Source of the DNA: Clostridium sp. Marseille-Q2269
GTDB taxonomy: Bacteria; Bacillota; Clostridia; Clostridiales; Clostridiaceae
Reading direction: 5' to 3'
Assembly: GCF_943736985.1 (NCBI RefSeq)
Contig: NZ_CALSFS010000010.1
Span: 102,085 to 166,084 of the forward strand
Length of the DNA: 64,000 bases
A program made the translations under genes and the position numbers. Below the pieces are notes generated by a model. It saw only the letters and a program-made list of their open reading frames with translations, ran no database searches and was not told the origin of the DNA. Position 1 is the stretch's first letter. Every line of letters starts with the position of its first letter. This document shows, one piece after another, positions 1 to 8,772 of this stretch.

Positions 1-967
1 TTTCTCCTATTACAAAATCTCCTGTACTACTAATTGCTCTTATGCCTGCAAAAGTAGTTAAAGATTTTCTCACATCAAAATCTGGTATAGATTTTCTAGC
101 TGTTTTTATTATATACTCTATGCTTTCTATATCTGTTCCTATATCTTCTTTATTATCTACATCCTGTGCATCAGGGCCTATCATAAAGTTTCCATGATAA
201 GTAGTAGTAACTAATATTCCTTTACCTTTTTCATTTGGTACTTGAAATATAACCTTGTTTACAAGATATCCTTGATCTTTTGTAGAAAGTACATATTGTC
301 CTCTTCTTGGTAATATTTTAAAATCATCCATTCCTAACATGTTTGCTACCTTATCACTATACAAGCCAGCAGCATTTATAATATATTTACTTTCTATTTC
401 ACCGTTATTGGTCCTTATTATAAAATCTTTATTTTTCTTAACTATATCTAATACTTTTGTTTCTAGTTTTAAATCTACACCATTTTTTATAGCATTTTCA
501 GTGAAAGCTATAGTCATCTCATAAGGGGATGCTACACCAACACTTTTATCGTATAATGCTACTTTAACATCTTGATTTATATGGGGTTCTAATTTTTTTA
601 TTTCATTTTCATATATTATTTCAAGATCATTACATCCTACTTTAATTCCATTTTCATATAATTTCTTTATTCTATTTTCATCTTCTTTGTCAAAACCTAT
701 TACTAGTGCACCTGTATTTCTATATCCAAAATTAAGCTCTTTTTCAAGTTCTCTATACATACTGTTTCCTTTTATGCATAACTGTCCTTTTAAAGTTCCA
801 TATTTAGCTACATATCCACCATGAACAATGCCACTATTTGCTTTTGAAGCCCCTGTTCCAACATCTTCTTCCTTTTCTATAAGACATATTTTAAAATCAT
901 ATTTTGATAGTTCCCTAGCAATAGCTGATCCAACTACTCCTGCACCTATGATGGTTATATCATACAT
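1..967 (-). CDS. FAD-dependent oxidoreductase, GlpA/LhgO type (3' end outside window)
   Basis: Flavin dehydrogenase of the DAO fold, the family that holds anaerobic glycerol-3-phosphate dehydrogenase subunit A and L-2-hydroxyglutarate oxidase. The frame opens MYDITIIGAGVVGS, a Rossmann GxGxxG at residues 8-13, and stays open for 322 codons to the window edge. Other family marks are ASKANSGIVHGGY soon after the FAD motif and PRRGQYVLS near residue 230. The ATG at 967 follows an AGAGGGTG ribosome site. In clostridia these genes often head a glycerol-phosphate set, which would lie left of the window. The substrate cannot be decided from this part alone. Confidence 0.8.
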   Translation of the reverse strand, partial: MYDITIIGAGVVGSAIARELSKYDFKICLIEKEEDVGTGASKANSGIVHGGYVAKYGTLKGQLCIKGNSMYRELEKELNFGYRNTGALVIGFDKEDENRIKKLYENGIKVGCNDLEIIYENEIKKLEPHINQDVKVALYDKSVGVASPYEMTIAFTENAIKNGVDLKLETKVLDIVKKNKDFIIRTNNGEIESKYIINAAGLYSDKVANMLGMDDFKILPRRGQYVLSTKDQGYLVNKVIFQVPNEKGKGILVTTTYHGNFMIGPDAQDVDNKEDIGTDIESIEYIIKTARKSIPDFDVRKSLTTFAGIRAISSTGDFVIGE

Positions 968-1088
968 AATTTCACCCTCTTTCTTATACTTAGTTTTGAA
1001 ATTGCTAACAATTAATATCTTTTAATATTTTTTATTACCATAATATTATTTTAAATCTTAATATATGAAAACAAAAGCATAATTTATA

Positions 1089-1640
1089 CTATTTAATTTG
1101 CATTCTATCTCTCATCAATAAATCCAAATATAGCTTATAATTATATTCATCAAAACACACAAACATAACTTTCTCTATATTTTTATATTCTATTAAGCTT
1201 TCCTTTACAGCATTATAAGCAACCTTTGCCGCTAAATCTTTAGGGTATTCATAAACACCTGTGCTAATATTAGGGAAAGCCACAGTTTTAATATTATTTT
1301 CACAAGCTAATTTTACACTATTTTTATAACAATTAAATAAAAGAGCTTCTTCATTATTATGCCCTCCATGCCATATAGGACCTACAGTATGAATAACATA
1401 TTTAGCTTTAAGATTTCCTCCTGAAGTTATTACTGCTTCTCCTGTACTTAAAGATCCTATTTTATCTACAATTTTTTTACATTCTTTAAGTATATTTTCT
1501 CCTTCTGCTCTATGGATGGCACCATCTACACCACCCCCACCTAGTAAGCCGCTATTAGCAGCATTAACAATAGCATCTACATTTTCCTTTGTAATATCTC
1601 CTTTTATTATATTTATTTTGTTTATATATGATGTACACAA
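1089..1640 (-). CDS. macro domain protein, probable O-acetyl-ADP-ribose deacetylase
   Basis: Single macro domain of about 180 residues, the usual length for YmdB-type enzymes that hydrolyse O-acetyl-ADP-ribose or remove ADP-ribose from proteins. The ADP-ribose pocket is visible: [18 protein letters not shown] near residues 15-32, then the glycine-rich loop [15 protein letters not shown], and the second loop [11 protein letters not shown] near residue 122. The start is TTG at 1640, seven to eight bases after AGAAGGGG; no ATG nearby has a ribosome site. It lies just downstream of the DUF1294 gene (27-base gap) and may be cotranscribed. The physiological substrate is unknown. Confidence 0.88.
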   Translation of the reverse strand: MCTSYINKINIIKGDITKENVDAIVNAANSGLLGGGGVDGAIHRAEGENILKECKKIVDKIGSLSTGEAVITSGGNLKAKYVIHTVGPIWHGGHNNEEALLFNCYKNSVKLACENNIKTVAFPNISTGVYEYPKDLAAKVAYNAVKESLIEYKNIEKVMFVCFDEYNYKLYLDLLMRDRMQIK

Positions 1641-1667
1641 AATATAACCCCTTCTCTAAAAAAACAA

Positions 1668-1928
1668 TTAATATAATTTATTTAAATATAACACTACAAT
1701 TAGCTGAACTAAAATTATAAATGGAATACCATATTTAAATTTAATATGTTTTGTCTTATGCCTAAATGTTTTCATGCCTATATAAGATCCTATACTTCCT
1801 CCCAATATACATATGAACAATAAAGTATTCTCCTTGATCCTCCATTTATTTGCCTTAGCTTTTTCTTTATCTATATACATAGACAAAAATCCTAATAAAT
1901 TCAATAATATAAAATAATATTTAATCAT
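1668..1928 (-). CDS. DUF1294 membrane protein
   Basis: Short integral membrane protein of 86 residues with the DUF1294 layout: a hydrophobic helix at the N-terminus (about 1-18), the family signature around YIDKEKAKANKWRI, a second hydrophobic segment containing GGSIGSYIGM (about 38-54), a basic turn rich in His and Lys (TFRHKTKHIKFKYG), and a last hydrophobic helix. Function of the family is unknown. The ATG at 1928 follows GAGAGAAG. It is upstream of the macro-domain gene on the same strand, so the two probably form a small operon. Confidence 0.8.
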   Translation of the reverse strand: MIKYYFILLNLLGFLSMYIDKEKAKANKWRIKENTLLFICILGGSIGSYIGMKTFRHKTKHIKFKYGIPFIILVQLIVVLYLNKLY

Positions 1929-2238
1929 AACTTCTCTCTTTCTTTCAAATTATCTTCATTAATGTTATCTAGTAAATAATATACGTACTTGCATTTTCAA
2001 TCATATTATTAATCAATTGTACCATATTTTTCTTTTATCTATATAAAACTGTACACAGAATTCATATAAAATTACAATAATAAAAGTGAGTTATAAAATT
2101 CATATATACATAGCTTTTTTTAAAATAATATAATTTGTTATAAGTAAAAAGTATAAATTATTATGGGTGAAGTTAGTTAAAGTAGAATTTATGTAATACA
2201 AAAACACTGCCTCAATATTAATTAAGACAGTGCTTTTT
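1929..2238. other. gene-free gap
   Basis: About 310 bases with no credible reading frame. It holds the manA terminator at its right edge and presumably the promoter of the DUF1294/macro-domain pair, but no clear -35/-10 pair could be fixed. Nothing else seen. Confidence 0.5.
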
Positions 2239-2240
2239 TT
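2205..2240 (-). terminator. manA intrinsic terminator
   Basis: Inverted repeat CACTGCCT / AGACAGTG (one mismatch) with A-rich sequence on one side and T-rich on the other, so it can work in both directions. On the minus strand it directly follows the manA stop. Confidence 0.75.
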
Positions 2241-3216
2241 ATTCAACTTCTTTTAATATTTCATTTTTTATTTTATTTATATCAGGTACATAACTTTTCA
2301 AAAGTTTCATGTTTCCCTTTAAAGTGTATTCACCTAAATAAGCTGGAACTAAGAAACTGTCACCTTTCTTAATTTGTTCTTTATTGTCACCACTTGTTAT
2401 TATTCCTTCACCTTCAACACAAGTAAATATAAAAAATCTTTCTTTGTCGCTACATTCCACTGCTTCCTCTAAAATATCATAAAGTTCTAATGAAAATTCT
2501 TCACACAAGCATAAATAAGTTTTTTCGTATCCACTTTCTATAACTTTTAAGCCTTTTCTTTTATTTGAGCTTAATTGTAAGTTAATTACATCTAGTGCCT
2601 TCTTTACATGAATTTCTCGTCCTCTATTATAATCGTAGACTCTGTATGTGGTATCACTATTTTGTTGAATTTCTGCTATTACCACACCTTCTCCAATAGC
2701 ATGGATAAGGCCACTTTTTACAAAATATACGTCACCTTTTTTTACTTGAACTTTATTTAAATGTTTTTCAACATCTCCTGATTCAAGTGCATCTTTTATA
2801 TCTTGCTTTGTTACTCCTTCTTTTGTCCCTACCACAAGATTTGCACCTTCAAATGCATCTACTACATACCATACTTCTGTTTTTCCTAATTCACCCTCTA
2901 CTTTTCTTGCATATTCATTTTCAGGATGCACTTGAACAGATAAAGGCTCATTAGCATTTATAAGCTTAACTAAAAGTGGAAATTTTTCTTTATCTATTTT
3001 TGTTCCTAATAATTCATCTTTATATTCTTCTATAACCTGCTTTAAAGTTTTTCCCTTAAAGATACCATTAGATACAATACTCATACCATTTTCATGACAA
3101 GCTACATCCCAACTTTCTCCAATATTTCCCTTAGGTAAATTATCTCTAAATAATTCTAAATGGCGTCCACCCCATATTTTTTCATAATATAAATTCTCAA
3201 ATTTTAATGGATACAT
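2239..3216 (-). CDS. manA: mannose-6-phosphate isomerase, class I (short form)
   Basis: Interconverts mannose 6-phosphate and fructose 6-phosphate in the cytosol, using zinc. The 325-residue length and the opening YPLKFENLYYEKIWGGRHLE fit the short Bacillus-type ManA. The metal-site segment SVQVHPENEYA near residues 94-104 and GLIHAIGEG near 169 are present. An in-frame ATG two codons upstream (3222) touches the AGGAGT ribosome site, so the ATG at 3216, seven bases after it, is the better start. It is downstream of the Gfo/Idh gene on the same strand after a 192-base gap, and ends at its own terminator. It may serve general mannose metabolism rather than the neighbouring glycyl radical locus. 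Confidence 0.9.
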   Translation of the reverse strand: MYPLKFENLYYEKIWGGRHLELFRDNLPKGNIGESWDVACHENGMSIVSNGIFKGKTLKQVIEEYKDELLGTKIDKEKFPLLVKLINANEPLSVQVHPENEYARKVEGELGKTEVWYVVDAFEGANLVVGTKEGVTKQDIKDALESGDVEKHLNKVQVKKGDVYFVKSGLIHAIGEGVVIAEIQQNSDTTYRVYDYNRGREIHVKKALDVINLQLSSNKRKGLKVIESGYEKTYLCLCEEFSLELYDILEEAVECSDKERFFIFTCVEGEGIITSGDNKEQIKKGDSFLVPAYLGEYTLKGNMKLLKSYVPDINKIKNEILKEVE

Positions 3217-3408
3217 AATCATACTCCTATTCTTAATTTTATATTTTAAAATTATTTGTAGTTTCTTAAAAAAATTATATATTACTATTCATCTAAATGT
3301 AATGGTTTATTGTATAAATAAAACTATTTTTTTCTACATACTAGGGTAAATATCTTATATCTGTATAAAAAACATATAATATATAAACTTTTCTTTTAAT
3401 TATAAAAT

Positions 3409-4392
3409 CTATAAATCTGATGGAAATACTACGCCCATCTGCTTTCTAGCTTTTTGTAATATTCTCATTACAATTTTTGAAGTACTATAAGAATTTATAC
3501 TTGACTCTAATTTTCCTGATTTAATAATTTCTACAAATTCTTTTGCTTCATAATACATTGTATCCTTTGATTGAGATATTGTAATATCTTCTACTTCACC
3601 ATTTTTATATGAAATTTTTATATTTTCTGGAGTGTGTATCTTATCTATAATCATATTACCATTCTCACCTTGTATTTCACTCGGTATAGAAGAATTAGCT
3701 ATTTTAGAATGCATTATTACAGCATCCATATCTTCATAATTTAAAATTAAACTTCCTTCTCCATCAACTCCAGATTCTAATAAAACACCTGTTGCGCATA
3801 CTTCTTTAGGTTCTCCAAAAAGATGTACTAACGGATAAATGCAATAAATACCTATATCCATAAGGGATCCATTAGAAAATTTAGGATTAAATGTGTTTGG
3901 ATTCTCTCCACCCTTATATTTATCATATCTTGAAGAGTATTGACAATAGCTGCTAAAGTATCTTCTTATTTTACCTATCTTATGTAGATTATTTTTTATA
4001 ACATAAAAGTTTGGTAAAAAAGAAGATTTCATTCCTTCCATTAATGCTACTTTATTTTCTTTAGCTATATTTATTATTTCCTCCAACTGTCTCAAATTAG
4101 ATGTTATAGGTTTTTCACACATAACATGTTTTTTATTTTCTAAAAATATTTTAGCTTGAGAGGCATGAAAAGAATTGGGACTGGCTATATATACTGCATC
4201 TATACAATTACTTTCCGCCATCTTGTTAATATCCGTAAAAATTTTACTTATTGAATATTTACTCCCGAATTCCTTTGCTTTTTCTTCTGTTCTAGAATAT
4301 ATTGCAGTTAACTGAAAATCTTCTACTAACTCAGCACATCTTATAAATTCTTCTGTTATCCAACTAGTTCCTACTACTCCAAATCTTATCAA
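3409..4392 (-). CDS. Gfo/Idh/MocA family NAD(P)-dependent oxidoreductase
   Basis: Dehydrogenase of 327 residues with an N-terminal Rossmann domain (IRFGVVGTSWIT at 2-13) and the family hallmark CEKPIT at residues 92-97, whose lysine is part of the catalytic site; the C-terminal half is the usual alpha/beta substrate domain. Members act on sugars, inositols and anhydrosugars such as 1,5-anhydrofructose. The start is TTG at 4392, seven bases after AGGAAG. It is the gene after the GntR regulator on the same strand (116-base gap with a weak hairpin at 4421-4442), so it may belong to the glycyl radical operon. A sugar or anhydrosugar oxidoreductase role is inferred from that context. Confidence 0.85.
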   Translation of the reverse strand: MIRFGVVGTSWITEEFIRCAELVEDFQLTAIYSRTEEKAKEFGSKYSISKIFTDINKMAESNCIDAVYIASPNSFHASQAKIFLENKKHVMCEKPITSNLRQLEEIINIAKENKVALMEGMKSSFLPNFYVIKNNLHKIGKIRRYFSSYCQYSSRYDKYKGGENPNTFNPKFSNGSLMDIGIYCIYPLVHLFGEPKEVCATGVLLESGVDGEGSLILNYEDMDAVIMHSKIANSSIPSEIQGENGNMIIDKIHTPENIKISYKNGEVEDITISQSKDTMYYEAKEFVEIIKSGKLESSINSYSTSKIVMRILQKARKQMGVVFPSDL

Positions 4393-4420
4393 AAAATCAC
4401 TTCCTATATTACATATTTAT

Positions 4421-4442
4421 AAAAATGTTATTCAACATTTTT
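4421..4442 (-). terminator. weak hairpin between GntR and Gfo/Idh genes
   Basis: AAAAATGTT / AACATTTTT with a 4-base loop, followed by a T-run on the minus strand. All A/T stem except two G:C pairs, so it may cause only partial termination within the operon. Confidence 0.35.
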
Positions 4443-4508
4443 TACTATAACAAATTATGAGTTGTTTACAAATAAAAAATTCAAACTACATAATTAAAAA
4501 CTTTAATG

Positions 4509-5174
4509 TTAAGTGGATATAATTGTTACATCTGAATTATACTTAATCTGTTTACTTATTTGAATTAGTACATTGTTAGAATATAAATTATGTGTAGTTT
4601 GGATAGAATGTGTAACCTTTTTAGGGGTATATTGGTTTATTATATGTTCATCCTCTATTAGTACACTTTTTAATTCTTTTCTATCATGTGTTAATGCATA
4701 TTTCATCTCATCTTGAAAATAGCTTAAAATGCTGCCTTCACATTTTTTTACATTAAAATTTTCAAATAAATCATAAGGTACATATCCCTCTTCATAAATC
4801 ACATTATCTTCTGTTTTAATTATTCGTTTATATGTGTGTAAATATTTTGAATTAAACTTCTCTCCAATATGATTTAAAATTGTTTTAAACTCTAACACAA
4901 TTGTAGAATGTTTTGCTTTACTTTCAACACTTAAAGATGCAATAGTAGTATTTAAATAAAATTCTCTAGGATTTATATAATATCCTTTTCCTTGTTTAGA
5001 ATTAACATATCCTTTTTCTATTAACTTTTTTAAAGCCCTTCTTACAGGCTCTCTAGATACGTTATATCTTTTACATATCTCATTTTCAGAAATTAACAAT
5101 TCTCCTTCTTTAAATTCTTCATTTAATATTAATTTCTTTAATTCACCGTATACATAATCTTTTTTGGTAGTCAT
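4509..5174 (-). CDS. GntR family regulator (HutC-type, UTRA domain)
   Basis: Transcription factor of 221 residues with a winged helix-turn-helix at about 5-70 (SENEICKRYNVSREPVRRAL and GYVNSKQGKGYYI) and a C-terminal effector domain of the UTRA/HutC kind. Such proteins usually repress a catabolic operon until a sugar phosphate or similar ligand binds. ATG at 5174 follows AAAGGAAGG. It is the third gene after the glycyl radical enzyme and its activase. A 16-base palindrome of the type bound by GntR proteins occurs twice before that operon and once over the promoter of the PTS regulator, making this protein the likely regulator of both units. The effector is unknown. Confidence 0.88.
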   Translation of the reverse strand: MTTKKDYVYGELKKLILNEEFKEGELLISENEICKRYNVSREPVRRALKKLIEKGYVNSKQGKGYYINPREFYLNTTIASLSVESKAKHSTIVLEFKTILNHIGEKFNSKYLHTYKRIIKTEDNVIYEEGYVPYDLFENFNVKKCEGSILSYFQDEMKYALTHDRKELKSVLIEDEHIINQYTPKKVTHSIQTTHNLYSNNVLIQISKQIKYNSDVTIIST

Positions 5175-5212
5175 TTATATCCTTCCTTTATGCAACTGTA
5201 GTATATAAAGTT

Positions 5213-6130
5213 TTAAATCTTTTCATTTTCAATTATACCATTTTTTAATCCATTTTCTTTTAAAATTTTTTTCCACTTAATTTTATTTTCTTCTGAAGGA
5301 ATTTGAAACTTAGTCTGTTGATTTACATATTTAAATCTATTAACTTTTATTAAATTATGATATGGTAAAATGTCTACTTGCTTGATATTTTTATATTTAT
5401 TTGAAATACAAGAAATAGCTTTAAAATGTTCTTCTGTATCATTTACACCTGGAATTATAGGACATCTTAAGGTTATAATTTTATTATTATTATTTAATAA
5501 TTCTATTATCTTATAAAAATCAAATTCTCTTCCAACATATTCTTTGTATCTTTCTTTATCTGTTAACTTATAATCTAACAAATATTCATCTACAAAATCT
5601 ATTGTTTTTTCTATATTATTATTAATATCATATCCACTAATATCTAAACAAATATTAATACTTAGTTCTTTTAATTTATGGCCCAGTTCACAAATAAAAT
5701 CTATTTGGTTAAGAGCTTCCCCTCCACTAAAGGTAACTCCACCTTTAGAATTATCATAATAATCTTTATCTTTCATAATAATATTAATTAATTCCTCAGT
5801 TGTATATTTCTTTCCATACTTACTATAAGCTTTCATTGGACAAACTTCTATTAAATCAAAATTTTCATCATGCTTTGAAAAATCTATTTTTAATTCATTA
5901 TTTATTATTTCTATGCCATCACCTTTTACATATTTAACACATTTGCCACATAAAATACATTTCTTAGGATTGTAATTAAATTGTATTTTAGGAGAAATAG
6001 ATTCTGGATTATGACACCATTTACATCTTAAAGAACAACCCTTAAAAAATAGGGTTGTTCTTATTCCTGGACCATCATTAACAGAAAAGCGTTGTATATC
6101 AAATAATATTCCTTTTTTACTCATTGACAC
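5213..6130 (-). CDS. glycyl radical enzyme activating protein (radical SAM)
   Basis: Uses S-adenosylmethionine and a [4Fe-4S] cluster to place the radical on the partner glycyl radical enzyme encoded just upstream. The radical SAM motif is GCSLRCKWCHNPES with Cys32, Cys36 and Cys39. An inserted ferredoxin-type cluster follows (Cys58, Cys61, Cys64 and Cys97 in VCPMKA). GGVTFSGGEAL is the SAM-binding GGE motif. Length 305 is normal for PflA-like activases of the dehydratase group. The start is ambiguous: GTG at 6130 is seven bases from AAGGAAGG, while ATG at 6124 is thirteen away. The gene is 15 bases downstream of the enzyme gene. Confidence 0.93.
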   Translation of the reverse strand: MSMSKKGILFDIQRFSVNDGPGIRTTLFFKGCSLRCKWCHNPESISPKIQFNYNPKKCILCGKCVKYVKGDGIEIINNELKIDFSKHDENFDLIEVCPMKAYSKYGKKYTTEELINIIMKDKDYYDNSKGGVTFSGGEALNQIDFICELGHKLKELSINICLDISGYDINNNIEKTIDFVDEYLLDYKLTDKERYKEYVGREFDFYKIIELLNNNNKIITLRCPIIPGVNDTEEHFKAISCISNKYKNIKQVDILPYHNLIKVNRFKYVNQQTKFQIPSEENKIKWKKILKENGLKNGIIENEKI

Positions 6131-6145
6131 TTACTTCCCTTCCTT

Positions 6146-8434
6146 TTAATCATTACAGGTTCTTGCCATAATTTCTCTTTGAACATCATCTTCCAAATTA
6201 ACAAATCTTGCACTAAAGCCACCTACACGAACTGTCAAGTTTTTATATGCTTCTGGATTTTTATATGCTGCTTCTAATTCTTCTTTTCCTACAACATTTA
6301 TCATTAATTGGGGTCCGCCTTTTTTAAAGTAGGTAGAAAATAGAATCTTTATTTTATCTTTTTCTTTATTAAACATTTTTTTAGAAAATTTAATATTTTG
6401 TACACTTCCTCCATGAATATCTGCTCTTATTTTAGCTAATGAGTTTAACATTGCAGTTGGGCCATTTATATCAGCTCCACTTTGTGGATTATTAGCATTA
6501 CTCATATATAAACCAGCTATTCTTCCATCTGGTGATGATGCTGTAGCTCTCCCCCATTCTGTATTAACTTGATTATTTATTACAACTACTAGCCAACTAT
6601 CCAATCCAACTTTAGGAGCTTGTTTAGCTACTTCATTACAAGTAAATTCATGAAGTTCCACTGCTAATGAATCTACATAGTCATCATCATTTCCAAATTT
6701 AGGGCACTCTTTCATTTCTTCTTGAACATCTTCAAATCCATCAAAATCTTTTGATAGTATTTCTTGAATTTCAGTTAATGTGTATTTTTTATCATCAAAT
6801 ACTAATTTTTTAATTGCTGCTAATGAATCTGCAGTACTCATATTACCATACATTTCATTTGTACCACCTAGATGTTTTACACCACCATTTAAAACCATTT
6901 TACCTCTACCTATACAATCATCTATTAAAATACTAGTATATATAAATCCTACCTTTCTATTCATAACCTTATAGGAATGTGCATGAGCTTCTGCTGTTAA
7001 TTCAATATAGTATGTTAATAGCTTTTTATATTCGTTGAAGAATTCATCAAAACTTTTAATGTGCTCCATTTTCTTTAATTTAAGTTCACCATATTTATAT
7101 TTATAATTCCACTGATCCACACCATCATGTATAAATATTGTTAAAGCTTTCAATAAATTAATGCATGCATTTGGTGTACCTACTCCTTGGCCTGAAAGTA
7201 CAAATTCTCCACAACCAAAAGGAACATATTGTTCTGCTGTTCTTTCATCTACATGCATTGTTTTCATAACAGCAGGAACATTTACATCATCATTATAAAT
7301 AATAGGATAAGTTGTTCCTTCACCTATAGAATTAAGAGCTATATCATATATTGCAGGATCCATTCCTTTATAAATTCTTAATGTAAATTGTGGTTCTACT
7401 AATTTTGCTCTTTTTGTAGCTTCTATAGCTAGTCTGCAAAAAACATCTGCATTTTTAGGATTTCTTCTTCCTCTGCCTCCAACAATAACCCTACCATTTA
7501 CATTTGTTCTTTTAACTTCTATCAATCTCCATTGAGACTCTATATATTCAATTGCTTCTTCTTCTGTAATTATTTTATTTTCCAAATCATGAACTAAATA
7601 ATCTCCTAAATAGTCATCCATTCTACCATAATTAACTACACCGGATACTGATGAATATAACCAAGCTAGTTGCATTGCAGAAATAAAAGAATTTGGTTTA
7701 TCATTTTCAATTGTTTTAAGAGCTTTTAACAACTTCTCCATTTGATTTTTTCTTTTAGGAGAAAGACTTTCTTTTTGAAGCTTAACTTCAACCTCTCTTA
7801 TGTGATGCGTAACTACATTTTGCAAAAGCTCTAATGCTTCAATCATAACCTGATATTCTTCTGTTGAATTAGGATTTATTTTTCTTTTTGAATTTATCAA
7901 ATCTTTTAATCCATTTATTCCATTTTCAAGTAATAAATTATAATTTAAATACATACCACTAAAACGTGCAGTAATAATTGCTGGAAATAATACATCAACA
8001 AAACGCCCTAATACGTTTTCTTTTAGTCGTTCTCTATAAAAAACCTCTCTTGTATCATTTTCTTTCCAATATTCTTTTAAATAATCAATATCTTTTTTAT
8101 ACTTATCTCCAAGCTTTTCAAGTAATGAATCTAATTTTTCTAATCTACAATAATGCCCTGGTCCTCCAACAGATGTAACACTTCCAAAACCAATTAGTAA
8201 TGCATCTAATCTACCTAAAATTAAATCATCTTCATACATTGGTCTAAACACTTTTGGGAAAAGTACTTTTAAACACTCTATTTCTCTTTTTAATTTTTCT
8301 TCATCTGTATATTTGCTGTGTACTCTTGTATACTCTAGCATAGTTTTTAATTGTTCTAATTCATTCATATATAAAGGTTCTTTTGGTGCTACTGCTACAT
8401 TGGTGTCATTTTTTCTTAATTCTCTTATTACCAT
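6146..8434 (-). CDS. glycyl radical enzyme, C-x-E eliminase type (PflD/YbiW-like candidate)
   Basis: 762-residue anaerobic radical enzyme. The thiyl Cys408 lies in VPFGCGEFV, and Glu410 two residues on matches the catalytic base of dehydratase or lyase members (usually GCVE), so this is not a true pyruvate formate-lyase, which has Cys-Cys. The radical loop near the end is VRVGGFSARF, with Gly739 as radical site. Gly in place of Val between Cys and Glu is unusual. The length is close to E. coli PflD (about 765), which opens 1,5-anhydromannitol 6-phosphate and lies beside a fructose-type PTS. This gene is also flanked by a fructose-type PTS, so a PTS-imported sugar alcohol or anhydrosugar phosphate is the likely substrate (inference). 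ATG at 8434 follows GGAGGGTG. Confidence 0.9.
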   Translation of the reverse strand: MVIRELRKNDTNVAVAPKEPLYMNELEQLKTMLEYTRVHSKYTDEEKLKREIECLKVLFPKVFRPMYEDDLILGRLDALLIGFGSVTSVGGPGHYCRLEKLDSLLEKLGDKYKKDIDYLKEYWKENDTREVFYRERLKENVLGRFVDVLFPAIITARFSGMYLNYNLLLENGINGLKDLINSKRKINPNSTEEYQVMIEALELLQNVVTHHIREVEVKLQKESLSPKRKNQMEKLLKALKTIENDKPNSFISAMQLAWLYSSVSGVVNYGRMDDYLGDYLVHDLENKIITEEEAIEYIESQWRLIEVKRTNVNGRVIVGGRGRRNPKNADVFCRLAIEATKRAKLVEPQFTLRIYKGMDPAIYDIALNSIGEGTTYPIIYNDDVNVPAVMKTMHVDERTAEQYVPFGCGEFVLSGQGVGTPNACINLLKALTIFIHDGVDQWNYKYKYGELKLKKMEHIKSFDEFFNEYKKLLTYYIELTAEAHAHSYKVMNRKVGFIYTSILIDDCIGRGKMVLNGGVKHLGGTNEMYGNMSTADSLAAIKKLVFDDKKYTLTEIQEILSKDFDGFEDVQEEMKECPKFGNDDDYVDSLAVELHEFTCNEVAKQAPKVGLDSWLVVVINNQVNTEWGRATASSPDGRIAGLYMSNANNPQSGADINGPTAMLNSLAKIRADIHGGSVQNIKFSKKMFNKEKDKIKILFSTYFKKGGPQLMINVVGKEELEAAYKNPEAYKNLTVRVGGFSARFVNLEDDVQREIMARTCND

Positions 8435-8471
8435 AAATACACCCTCCTAAATATTTATCATATTATGATAT

Positions 8472-8487
8472 ACTTATAATTACAAGT
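8472..8487. promoter_or_regulatory. putative GntR operator 1 (downstream of -10, GRE operon)
   Basis: ACTTATAATTACAAGT, a near-perfect palindrome around TAATTA. It sits between the proposed -10 box and the ribosome site of the glycyl radical enzyme gene. It is the exact reverse complement of the site at 12628-12643. Confidence 0.65.
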
Positions 8488-8507
8488 TTTATAAAGCCGT
8501 ATACTTT

Positions 8508-8536
8508 ATTATATCATTTATATATAAATCATTGAA
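8508..8536 (-). promoter_or_regulatory. promoter of the glycyl radical operon
   Basis: On the minus strand, a -10 TATAAT (8508-8513) is preceded by TTCAAT (8531-8536) at exactly 17 bases. One operator lies on each side of it, 15 bases upstream of the -35 and about 20 bases downstream of the -10. Confidence 0.55.
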
Positions 8537-8550
8537 TTTCAATAATTATG

Positions 8551-8566
8551 AATTGTAATTACAAGT
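8551..8566. promoter_or_regulatory. putative GntR operator 2 (upstream of -35, GRE operon)
   Basis: AATTGTAATTACAAGT shares the core TGTAATTACA with the other two copies. With operator 1 it brackets the promoter at a centre-to-centre distance of 79 bases, which would allow looping. Confidence 0.65.
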
Positions 8567-8686
8567 TAATTTTATATCTTATTTTCATATGAGTCAAGTT
8601 AAATTTAAATGAACTATGGAATAGTTATATTATTTATAATTTTGTTAAAAATTACTTTGATTTTTTAATAATTATAAATTTAAATT

Positions 8687-8705
8687 ACGTTATAACTTAT
8701 AACGT
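8687..8705. repeat. perfect 9-bp palindrome upstream of the GRE promoter
   Basis: ACGTTATAA-C-TTATAACGT, a perfect inverted repeat with a 1-base centre, about 150 bases upstream of the GRE promoter and about 30 bases from the PTS terminator. It looks like a protein-binding site, not a terminator. The binder is unknown; the PRD activator encoded nearby is one candidate. Confidence 0.5.
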
Positions 8706-8735
8706 TAATATTAAATCATTATATAACCATATAAA

Positions 8736-8768
8736 AACAGCAACCTAATTTTTATTAGATTGCTGTTT
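8736..8768 (-). terminator. terminator of the PTS operon
   Basis: AACAGCAACCTAAT pairs with ATTAGATTGCTGTT (one mismatch) around a short loop. The minus strand continues into a T-rich stretch. It follows the EIIABC stop by a few bases and separates the PTS unit from the glycyl radical unit. Confidence 0.8.
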
Positions 8769-8772
8769 TATA

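Noticed and set aside
6146-8434. Annotation as pyruvate formate-lyase
   Set aside because: True PFL has adjacent catalytic cysteines; here the site is Cys-Gly-Glu, which is the eliminase arrangement.
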